Below, one piece after another: positions 34,479 through 43,865 of a DNA stretch of 64,000 nt (the stretch's first letter is position 1; every line of letters starts with the position of its first letter). The DNA lies in contig NC_092408.1 in NCBI RefSeq assembly GCF_009017415.1, positions 868,001 to 932,000 on the forward strand, written 5' to 3'. The notes beneath the pieces are model-generated. The model was not told the DNA's origin. It was given only the letters and a program-made list of their open reading frames with translations, and searched no databases. Position numbers and translations under genes: made by a program. Source of the DNA: Aspergillus flavus (taxonomy: Eukaryota > Ascomycota > Eurotiomycetes > Eurotiales > Aspergillaceae).

Positions 34479-35498
34479 CTACTTCCTCCATGCACTCCTA
34501 CATGTCGGACATGTAGCCTTAGGGGAGGCCTTCAACCACGATTCAATGCAGGTCGCATGGTAGTTGACTCCACATTGGGCTTTGCACCAGGATAATTCCC
34601 GCTGTTCTTCGTCGTCTCCTGTACCATGGTGAGCACCATCACCAGCTTCAGAGCGAGCATTTTTCAAGGGATCAAAACAGATGGTACAGTCTCCTTCAAT
34701 GGCTCGGCGAGTAGTATCGCCAGAACGCGATGATATAGTAGATGGTAAAGCGACGCTTGAGCCACTCTCAGGGCGAACACGATTGGAGGTCGCGCGAATA
34801 GCTGGTGTTGGTATGTTCGATAGCCCCCGGTTCGATGCCGCAGTAGGGGCAACCTGAAGGCGTGTTTGGGAGTTGGAAGCTACTGCTCTTGTTCTACTCG
34901 ATATTTCCTGCGTTGAAACGGCAGGACTGCTCATAGCGAGCTCGCGTGGTCTATCGGGGGAGTTTGCAGTTTGAGTGACGCGCTCATTGACGAGATGTCC
35001 TTGCGAAGCCGCTGGCGCTAATCGAGTAGTCCGTAGACGTTCAGGCTCCCCGATCCGTACCGTGAGCCATTTCTCCGGGTGTGAATATTCCACCTCTACA
35101 CTTTGCCTGGATCTTGCCAGAGAGCTAATTTGTCGTCTCTCTCGGGCAGCTCGTTGAGCAGGAGCAAGAACCATATAGGAGGCCAGGAATCGTTGAACTT
35201 GCCACTTCCACTTTGCGGCAAGTTCAGGGGCCTGATTCTTGTGGAATCGTGTGCACAGAACATAAGGAGCCAGGTCTTCGAGCAGGTCGTTGATGTCTCG
35301 TCCTGCATGGAGGTCTTTGGTCCCTTCGTCTAATAAGGACATGGCGGTTTTCCGGTTCCGAGCATTTGTTGGCATGTGGCAGCGACGACGCTGTGATGGT
35401 GCGTATCCTGCGCACCATGATTCTTCCTCTGGGTAAAGTTGGATGATCTCAGAGAGGTTAAGGAAGGTTGCTTGGGGTGGTGAGTATGTAGAAGGCAT
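34479..35498 (-). CDS. RING-type zinc-finger protein
   Basis: A single exon of 339 residues. The first 130 residues have a CAGYAPSQRRRC start and a helical segment (LEDLAPYVLCTRFHKNQA..KWKWQVQRFL). A long Ser/Thr/Arg-rich disordered linker follows, then a C-terminal RING: CTIC near residue 272, then WCKAQCGVNYHATCIESW and CPTCRSAW at the end. The CG.N.H..C form of the third and fourth zinc ligands is common in fungal RING proteins. These are usually ubiquitin E3 ligases that position an E2 next to a substrate. The insert between the first and second ligand pairs is long and acidic. Target and pathway are not visible. Confidence 0.82.
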   Translation of the reverse strand: MPSTYSPPQATFLNLSEIIQLYPEEESWCAGYAPSQRRRCHMPTNARNRKTAMSLLDEGTKDLHAGRDINDLLEDLAPYVLCTRFHKNQAPELAAKWKWQVQRFLASYMVLAPAQRAARERRQISSLARSRQSVEVEYSHPEKWLTVRIGEPERLRTTRLAPAASQGHLVNERVTQTANSPDRPRELAMSSPAVSTQEISSRTRAVASNSQTRLQVAPTAASNRGLSNIPTPAIRATSNRVRPESGSSVALPSTISSRSGDTTRRAIEGDCTICFDPLKNARSEAGDGAHHGTGDDEEQRELSWCKAQCGVNYHATCIESWLKASPKATCPTCRSAWRK

Positions 35499-36743
35499 AG
35501 TAATAATTGCACGAGTTGATATCTAGGAAACTTGCTTTACTTTGAGAGTCGATACTTGTAGGATATGCTGCAGGAGACTCATACTCTCTATATACCCTGA
35601 TAAGACGAGTAGAGACCAAGGCATTTACTTGTCTGCCTAAGGCGCAGCCTAGCCACATATGCGTGGCTCAGCTCAGCGCTAACACCTTGTTTCAAGCAAT
35701 ATAAATTAAATGGAGACTAGGAGCCTTGACATTAGACAACACCTTGGGCGTGGCAGTGCCATCAGGCTGTCTTATTGGGGTGGATAGACAGGGGTGCCGG
35801 ATAGCGGCGGTTATGCCGCAGCTCTCACTGGTTAATGTGCTTGAGATGGTGTGATAAGATACAGTAGTTGCCCACCCATCACCAGAAGCAAAAGACATTT
35901 CCCTTCAGATCCTTTCCTTTTCAGGATAAGTTTCAAGGCAGCTCCATTTCTTACGTCGGAACCAGGTCTAATCGCGGCATGATTGCACGCGATACTTGTA
36001 CTGGCGGCTACTGATTACCTGGAGGTCTTTATGAACTTTAACCTTTGGAGAGATAGGATCTCGACGGGGACTTCAACTTTGCTCTTAACCATCTCTGGGG
36101 GGGAAGGAGACCCATCTACACAAGGCGCATCCGAGCGGAATGTAGAGTATGGACAGGAGCAGCCTACAAGCCGATTGAAGATAAATGCTAGCGACACCTC
36201 ATGGTACCGTTGGGATAGGTTTATACGCCAAGCCAAGTGCCTATAAATAGCTGCAGCATCAAGGGATACAAAGGCTATTTGCGTTTAACTATTGGCCAAA
36301 AATGGTGCCACATTCATGCGCACAAAACATTATCGTCGTATACCTGGGTTCAAGTTTGAAACACCGGAGTCCTTAGAGATGCATACAGCCACATTTATCA
36401 TTCTAAACAGTACTACTTTGTATTAATTTCCATCGAGGCGTAACTTGTGCTTTCGTTCGATACCAGTAAATAGATTCAGAGAAACGAATAGGTACACATA
36501 GATGTGCTGAAACCGAAAATAAAACTTCTGCCCTAGGTAGACAGGATAGCTTCATTGTGTTCTCGATATAAACGTCCGTCTATCTACATTGGATGAATTA
36601 GCTGAGTACAGCATAATGTACCATCCTCTATGTATATCTTCGCTCTCTGTAGGTAGGTGATCAATTAAGAGCCTCCCGAGATGGTATGATAGGGAGCAAG
36701 ACTCCTGGCCCACCTCGATATGGTTGAGGCCGCCAAAGACTGC
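35499..36743. other. Intergenic region, nothing recognised
   Basis: This contains the RING gene promoter on the left and the tail of the hydrolase gene on the right. Open frames at 35692-35898 and 35983-36246 have no similarity. Reading on past the hydrolase stop at 36744, protein-like text persists for about 60 bases (see the hydrolase entry). Confidence 0.4.
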
Positions 36744-38620
36744 TCAATCCCGATTATCCGGATGCTCGTGGGAGAACTTGCCGACACTCTGGGTGTCATG
36801 GCCTGCAATCTCTAGAACCAAAGTCTCGTTGGGGTCGAGCACAGTATTAGTCGGCCACACTTCCACATCCACCTGGTATCTCTCATTCTCCTTTACAGGT
36901 TGAACATCAGCACTAGTATAGTCTCTGTAAGGGAGATAGTGACGATGGAATGGATGTTCAGTATTGACTTTGCGGAGCGAAACTCGGAGCCATCCCTTGA
37001 CAATGGGGACCGGGTCACCCATCGTACCAGTGTAGAAGACTTCCTTCCCGTCGGCATTCAATTTGCGCAGGGTAACGAAAAGGTCAATATCAGTTGGTGG
37101 AGAGCTGTTGGGGCTTTCTCGAGAGCAAGAAACAGTCAGGCGGGCCAGGATATGTCCTGTGATCTCCAGGCTCGAGGACGTCTTGTATAGAAAGGTGATT
37201 GGGGTCCTAAAGTAAACAGATGATGAGAAGCTTGCAAGGAATAGACAAAGTATCCGAATAAAGGAACCTTACCCAGTCAGTGCCTCATATGTGCAGATAT
37301 CAATAGAAGTATCGGGTTCTCTAGATAAGGTTTGTTTGGTTGTGAGAAAGAACTTCGTATACTGAGTGTCCGGGATAGGCCAGTCAACCTCGGCACGACT
37401 GGGAAACTTCAGTTCGCGTTCAGGATCGTCTACCCCACAATCGCCTTTACGAAGGCACAGATGCACACGGGGCTGTTGGCCAGACTTCCAGCCGTCATAG
37501 TCGTTATCTTTTAGGAAGGCATCCAAGAACGACAACTGCAGCTGGGCAGAGTGCGGATAATAGAAGGGTAGATCATGGCGCCCTACAATGAAGCGCAAGA
37601 ACTTGTACGAAGAGGAGGCGCGCATCCAGCCAATAACATTCCCGCGTAAATGGAGCAGGATTCCTCCCTAAATAGATCAATCTCGGTGTTCGTGCACAGT
37701 GCCCGAAAGAGTCGAGTCACTTACCCAGTTTGCAACACTTAGCAGAGGGACTTCAATGCTGGACAGATCGAAATTTCGGGTATTGTAATAATCTTCGTCC
37801 ATAAATCGGTGCGCTGCAGAATCTTTGGTTTGGTCACGCCGGTTAGAGAACAAAGTCTGCTCGTCAAGATCTCCCTCCAGAGTGTCATCGCCCCACTGGC
37901 GCGATGCTCGACCGGGCTTGCCGTACTGATTCGGTTGGATGGCGTTCTTCCACCAAAAGTCGATGAAACGATCAGACAAAATACCACCATGACGGACCCG
38001 ATCACGGTAATAGTCACTCATGCCCTCCCAGGGAATAATGGCCGCCAGACCCTTGGGTTGACGAGCAGCCACTCGCCATTGGGTGCCTGCGAAGTAGCTA
38101 ATACCCAGTAATCCCACCTTACCTCTGGACCATTCCTGCTCACTACACCACTCTACTACATCAAAAAAAAGCCTCACTAGTACCTCGGGACATGGTATCA
38201 AGCTCTCCCGGGCTCTGGCCCGAACCTCGCTCATCTGTTCGAACGACAATATATCCCTGACGTGTCCAGAAGCCAGGATCCGGGGTCTCCCAAGATGCAT
38301 GGGTGGACTTCATGTCTGGGTTGACCTGATCCCAGCTCTTTTTGAAAAACACTTCATAAGGGACGTCCTTTCCATCTGTCATCGGAATCTCCAACGTAAG
38401 TTAAATCATACCACAAAGGATGCCGCAAACCAGACTTACATGGACCATATGTTGCGATCACGGGGTACTTCTGTGTCCCATAAGGGGCAGAATCCTTAGG
38501 TAGGTAAACGTTGCAGCGCAGAAGCCCCTTCTCGTGGGTCTTTAAAGGTATGTCCACATTCTTCATGAAAATATAAGGGAAGCTTTCGCGGTCAACCTCG
38601 ACGAACTTATCCTCAGCCAT
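36744..38620 (-). pseudogene. CocE/NonD-type (peptidase S15-like) hydrolase gene with frame lesions (four exons)
   Basis: Exons run 38620-38440, 38375-37725, 37667-37273 and 37206-36744; introns of 64, 57 and 66 bp all keep phase. The product (about 562 residues) has the X-Pro dipeptidyl-peptidase/CocE plan. It shows ATYGPYGKD, GYIVVRTDERGSG and the nucleophile elbow GISYFA, then WEGMSDYYRD, and a C-terminal jelly-roll with GHILARLTV and GTMGDPVP. Exon 2 carries one extra base in an 8-base A tract (38163-38170), which shifts the frame just before DVVEWC. The stop at 36744 also looks premature: the next codons still read AVFGGLNHIEV, then the frame slips again before a LLLPIIPS-like end. Either the gene is decaying or the A tract is an assembly error. 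Family enzymes hydrolyse esters, amides or acyl bonds; the substrate is unknown. Confidence 0.78.
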
Positions 38621-38916
38621 ATTGCTTAGGGTTAAAGGGGTAGGTACACTCCTTTAAAAAAAAGTTCCAACGTGAAGAGTGGAAAAGAGAAGTAATTCCG
38701 CGATAGTCGGGTCACCTAGCTAGATTGAAACAAGGATTATAACGGCAGCTATCCGCATAATGACGGATACATAGTCGGTTCGGCTCCACGCCGATTCGAA
38801 GAACAACCAACATATGGGCCGAGCGGTGGAAAGGCGATTAGGTACTTGCCTTCTCATCAGGCCCTACGATCTGTCATTTACTCGGTCTGTTGACAGCTAT
38901 ACGACTACTTAGCTTC

Positions 38917-39707
38917 ATGTACCTCAATTTCATCATTATAGCCGTGACTACACGCAGTGAACTGGAACACCAAGCTGGTAATCTTGATGACACCGGTCTT
39001 CGATTAGTTGGAGACTACGCAATTCATCGGTCACCTACAGAACAACCTGAGACTCAATCCCCGGTACAGATGACGACTGTTGTAGGCGACGTCCGGCGTG
39101 AAGCTCAACCGTCCGATTCCAATCCTACCCTCGCTCCACATCCTCCAGTCCCATGCGCCATATCTAATCCAGAATGGTGGCAACAGGAATATCGTCGAGT
39201 GCCTGATTATCGCCCCGTTAACAGAGATCTGGATTCGGAGCAGAGACGACAAAACCGCCTGTTTACCGCTGTGGGGACATCCATGATTGCGGGTTGCTCG
39301 ATGATAGCAGTGCGTGTAGTAGCCATGACCCATCTCTTTTGAAAATTTGCTCATGTCTCAATGTGGTTGCAGGAAGCCAGTCTCCATGTACCCTGGAGGA
39401 TCTTGCGACCGGTGGCTCATGGATGACCGCCTGGAAGACGACCGGCGTCCTTGGCAAACAGGCAATCATCCAGCTGCTCAATAATATCGTCATGAGTGAT
39501 CATGGGCGCGGATCAACGACATACGCTGATATAGACAGAAATGATTGCAAAGCGGTACTCAAGGAACTCCTGTCTGCCACAGAACAAGAAAACCTCAACC
39601 CTTTAGTGCCGGAGCTGAAAGCATGTGGATCACACCAACTAAGCATTCTTTCTGCTCTTATGATGTGTTATATACCTCCACTTCCGCTCCTGTCATCGGC
39701 CCTGTAG
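38917..39707 (+). CDS. Possible secreted protein of unknown function (weak model)
   Basis: An ATG at 38917 opens a short hydrophobic start (MYLNFIIIAV) followed by a Pro-rich segment and a WWQQEYRRVPDYRP stretch to 39342. A second open frame (39360-39707) carries CTLEDLATGGSW and TTYADIDRNDCKAVLKELL and could be a downstream exon. A TTGCAG acceptor at 39374 precedes it. I could not find a donor that joins them convincingly, and no family is recognised. It may be a lineage-specific gene or debris. Confidence 0.3.
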
Positions 39708-39764
39708 TTGAAATGCCGACTACCTAACAGCAAAGAGCTCGGAGATTTGAAAGTGAGTTGAAAG

Positions 39765-40178
39765 TCAGAACCACAGGCTCGGCGCCTCGCCGTCGTTTAT
39801 GCTGCGCGGGTCTTTGGGTCCATTCGAAACCAGCAATGTACCCACTTTTCTACCCTAGTTTTCCTGCTTCGTGCCACCTTGATATTGTGGATCTACGACG
39901 TCGTATGTACGCTGCAACAGACACAGGACTCCCCATCCACACTATCTGGGTCCCCAGTAGTAGTGCTCGGTGTTCCGGACACGAACACCGTGGATCAAAC
40001 CCAATGGGTGGAGTCGGGAACGGACCGTATCAAGTTGTTGGGGATTGGCCATATTGCTCCATCTCCATTGGGACGCAGGCGGCTACTAGAGGAATCTATT
40101 GCCCTAATACGGTCTCTAGGGGCTTGGGGCATTAGCAGAATCTACGGACAATTATTGACACGACTTCAGGCGGAATAG
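39765..40178 (+). pseudogene. 3' fragment of a fungal-specific transcription factor
   Basis: One frame is open from 39765 to the stop at 40178 but has no start codon. It reads LAVVYAARVFGSIRN..CTHFSTLVFLLRATLILWIYDVV, then a VVVLGVPDT.. segment with WVESGTDRIKLLGIGHI, and ends RRRLLEESIALIRSLGAWGISRIYGQLL. This resembles the C-terminal part of fungal Zn-finger regulators with a Fungal_trans domain, where such a Leu-rich end helix is typical. The preceding AAAG could be an intron acceptor. No DNA-binding domain was found upstream within 2 kb, so it is a fragment. Confidence 0.5.
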
Positions 40179-40893
40179 CTAAATAATCAACATCGCCCAT
40201 CGCTAACCGTCTGACATCCTAAGCTCCATGAGTAAAGGGTAGGCTTTAGCTACTATCCCCATTTCAGCTTTATACGAAGTCTGGCACCCGGTCACCTTTT
40301 CACCAGGGAGTGTTCTTTTGCCCATTGGGTCGTCCAGGGGCTAACGTACACGTCCCAGGGATACGGATAGTATCGACCGAAAACTTACTACCTTGTCCGA
40401 GTGGAGCCGAGCCGATGCAGCCGAGGCGACGAACCCAACCCACTCTATATCTCTTGGATGTAGTGAACTATTCTCTCTGTGTGTGTTATATCACGGATAA
40501 GCATATGCTTCCAGAGCACAAAGTGACACCGTATGGCGTGCCGCTATTATGGGTTGGCTAGTTAAGTGGGAGTGTTTTGAGACTTGGAGACATGGGATGT
40601 GAGGATGACGCGTTTAAAATCATGATAGTCCATACAAACCAGAGAAGACGAACCCTTCATCCCGGGTCTTAGACGAGAAAAGTATCCGACAGAAAGTACT
40701 CTTCAGCACTCTAGGCTGCAGGTGACAACTGGTTGGTACTAACTGTTACTCTAGCCTGTAGGAATAATGGTATGGTCATCTTTAGCTCCTGCTACGCATC
40801 CTTACCTAGTTGACAATCCTTCTAGGGTGAGATTTAGGTGAAGACCAACCACCATACAGCTAACTTAACTAGTCAGCTAAATAAAATACAAAA

Positions 40894-41012
40894 ACATACA
40901 ACAGGAGGGATTCGCTGGTGGTCACCCACCCAACTACTAACCTCCCGGCGTGTGGCTTAAGTACGGCTGAGCGGACGGGAAGCCCTGTTTTCCACACCCT
41001 ATGGTCGTATGT
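40894..41012 (-). rRNA. 5S ribosomal RNA, copy 2
   Basis: A 119-nt 5S gene identical to copy 1 (9721-9839) except for one base; here the sense strand reads GGAAAACAGGG. Both ends of helix I, loop A and the internal promoter are intact. A T-rich run (TTTTTGTATTTTATTT) follows as terminator, and a TATATA-like element lies about 25-30 bases upstream of the 5' end (41035-41042). Confidence 0.97.
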
Positions 41013-41059
41013 ACTGGTTTGCCCTAAATAGTAAATTATATAGACTTCATTCCAGCGAG

Positions 41060-41170
41060 TAAGTCGATAGGATTGAACAGCTCGAACGGATTGGATAGAT
41101 TGAACCGATCGACAAAATCGGAACAGATCGAAATAGATCAAACAGATGAACGGATCGAACGGATCGAAAA
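41060..41170. repeat. Degenerate tandem repeat of a GATCGAAC-like unit
   Basis: About ten imperfect units of 9-11 bases with the core GATCGAAC/GATTGAAC/GATAGATC follow one another directly upstream of 5S copy 2. The unit is close to palindromic around GATC. No similar array lies beside copy 1. Confidence 0.6.
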
Positions 41171-41248
41171 CAACTCAGCTTTCCGTACTGGATATCTATT
41201 AGGCTACCTGATCTTCGGCTTATTGTTCCATTATAGTGTATACTAAGC

Positions 41249-42823
41249 ATGAAATCGAAAGTTCAGCTGAGCTCATACGTTCTACTACTAGTGAGTAGTC
41301 AAGCTGACTCGACCAATGGCATCAATTCCACCCGCATCCGTCCAGCTGAAGAAGCATCTGCAGCTGCATGCTGAGTTGGCAATTTCACGGTGCTGATCCT
41401 AGCCGAGAAGCCTGAGTATAACCATGTCAGATCTCGGAAACACTCTCCAACCTGGAACATAGGTCTCCTCCCTACACTAAGCCACGTACAATATGTAGGC
41501 ATTCGCACTTCTCCGTATGGGAGCACAGAGAATCACCGCCTCATACAGCCTGACTGGACCAGTGAGGAGTCGGGTCAAGTACCAGGCTCCGGCACCACGT
41601 ATCGTATCCCTGCGAATGTCAAAGCGGAGCTCACGAGTGTTAAGACCTACTATCGTGACTTGCAAATCGAGACCGGTACTTCACTTGCAAGCAAACTCTC
41701 TGTGAGCTCCTCCATGGGTGTTTCCTACATGGGCGTCTCTGTCAACGCCTCCGCCGAATATGAGTATGAAACCACTTTCCAAACCGACAGTTACTACGGG
41801 GTGTGCAGCATGGAGCAACAGGCTTACTCTGCCTCTCCGCGTCCAGGCGCCCACACGTGGAATAATATTGACCCGAATTTAATTTCGTGAATCGAGCGTC
41901 TGCCTGCTTGGGATGAGAAGGACCCTGCTGTACACCAGGACTGGAGGAAGTTCTTCGATGTCTATGGAACGCACATCATCATTGAGACCTTCTATGGAAA
42001 CTCATACAAGATGCGCGTGACGAGCACAGAAACCTCTTCCATGCAGCGAGAGAGATGGAAGGCCTGCATTGAGGCAGAGTTCCTCGGCATAGTTAAGTCA
42101 ACTGTGGAGGCTGCGACCGAAGAGGAAAAGAAGACATACAAAAAGTCTAGGGAGGGGAGTGTCAGCATGGAAGGTGGTGCACCGCAACAAAGCGCACGGT
42201 TAGTAGAAGACCCTGCAAATCAGGCTAAATACGAGGAATGGACCGATACCTTGATCCCCGGAGTCAATGACAATATCACCAATATCAAAGTGAAATCCCT
42301 GTACAATCTCTTGGAAGAGAGCGACCATGATAGCCACCGTGCTGCTGCCGCAAGGATCAAAGATGCTCTCAAGTATTTCTTGAGCCTTCTTTACGTCGAA
42401 TGGGAATTCAAATGCGGGTATGGTTCGAGCGATACCCCAATTCCTGCCTTTGATAAGGCAGCAGTCAGCTTTATGCTCGGGTCCGACGACATCAACACGC
42501 GTATCATCCACCCCAATTCCGAATACCAAATGAAATTTTGGTATGATAACCCTGACAAACCGCGAACCTTGCATATGGAACAGACCCAAAGCCCCGGGAA
42601 TCTTGGCTCTATTCATGTCTTCTTCTTTGTTGAAACACCTCGCAGACCCATCAAAATCATGGTTCATGTGAGTCGCTTCTACAAAGAACCAGCGGGCTAC
42701 TGGGCTCGCCTGAAGAGTAAGATGACCAACACCGAGATTACCCTGTACAGTCAGGATGCCGTCTTCTGGACCCCAGAATTACAGTCCATTAAACAGCCAG
42801 GTAATTGGAGATCAGGCATGTGA
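41249..42823 (+). pseudogene. Disrupted MACPF-like gene
   Basis: One frame runs from the ATG at 41249 to 42823 but is cut by TGA at 41372-41374 and TGA at 41888-41890. Between the stops lies a membrane-attack-complex/perforin-like region: short Ser/Gly-rich helical segments, then, just after the second stop, WRKFFDVYGTHII. The YGTH signature is the hallmark of MACPF domains. The last third (about residues 380-520) is a separate, unidentified C-terminal domain. MACPF proteins form oligomeric pores, but many fungal members have no known role. A GTGAGT donor at 41291 could change the N-terminal model, though it also leads to a stop. I regard the gene as inactive in this strain. Confidence 0.65.
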
Positions 42824-43865
42824 GTTGGCACAGTGTGGATATAGCACCTTATTTCGGTGAAATTCTCGTTAGCAAACTATACTGTTGAAGATTCTATGAC
42901 CTACCCAAAACCTACTAGCAATGAATTCCATTTGGGGATGAGTCAACGTTTAAGCCCGCCGACATATCTGATTAGAGTCCGGAAATTGACAAAGGTACGG
43001 GGTCGTCGCTCCCAGACCACTAGGCCATGTAGACCGGATTCGTCAGGTCGATGACGGGTAATAGAGCTGGACAGTAGATACAAAGACTGGAGAGTACCAC
43101 TTTGATTGCATTTAAATGGTCACTACCAGCCTTAAGCCCCTGATCTGCACCATATCGCAGGCTCAACATACATAAGTCATTGCACTGGAGCCAAACGCAC
43201 CGGTGCAAGCTATGGTATCCGCGGGATCATGTATTTTCCGACAGGCAAGGCCCTCGAGACAGCAAAGCAATTCTCGCTACATCGGTGGGTCATTGAGGTA
43301 TTGTCCATGACGTCACGTGGTGAGATGCAATTATCCGGAGTTGATCCGTATAAAGACACAATTCATTTAGCCAAAGCGTAGAGATTTCCCATGCAGGAAG
43401 AAAAGCATGTCGATCACTCCCTTTGCTGTTGGTCTATGACTCTGTCCAGAAATTTCACTGCCTTCAACAACCCCAACGACGAAAAAGCGGAGAGCCTCCA
43501 GGTTATTGTGGAGAAAGGCCCACCCCACAGGTGCACACCGTTTGGCGTTTGCTTGTCTTCTATCCCGAGAATTCGGAAGATTTTGCCGATGGGTTCCACA
43601 TAGTGAAATTGTGAACCAGGTCGTTTAGAAGAAAGAACGGGTTGGAAATTTGGTATGGCCCTAACTAACTGAAGCCAAGAAACACTATGCAGCACCGTCA
43701 TACACGGTGCTGCACGGTATTTGCAGCGCTCCACTTCCTGCGGCATTTTGTTCTGCCATAATAGCGTCCATGCTGAGACGTGGAACACATAAATCCAGCA
43801 TGCGTGCCACTGAAAACTCTGTTCCTCTGGGCTGAATCTCATAGTCTGTTGGCCAACTTGCAGCA
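42824..43865. other. Intergenic region
   Basis: No gene recognised. The right half is the promoter of the GH31 gene. The overlapping open frames on both strands at 43391-43884 have no similarity. Confidence 0.4.
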
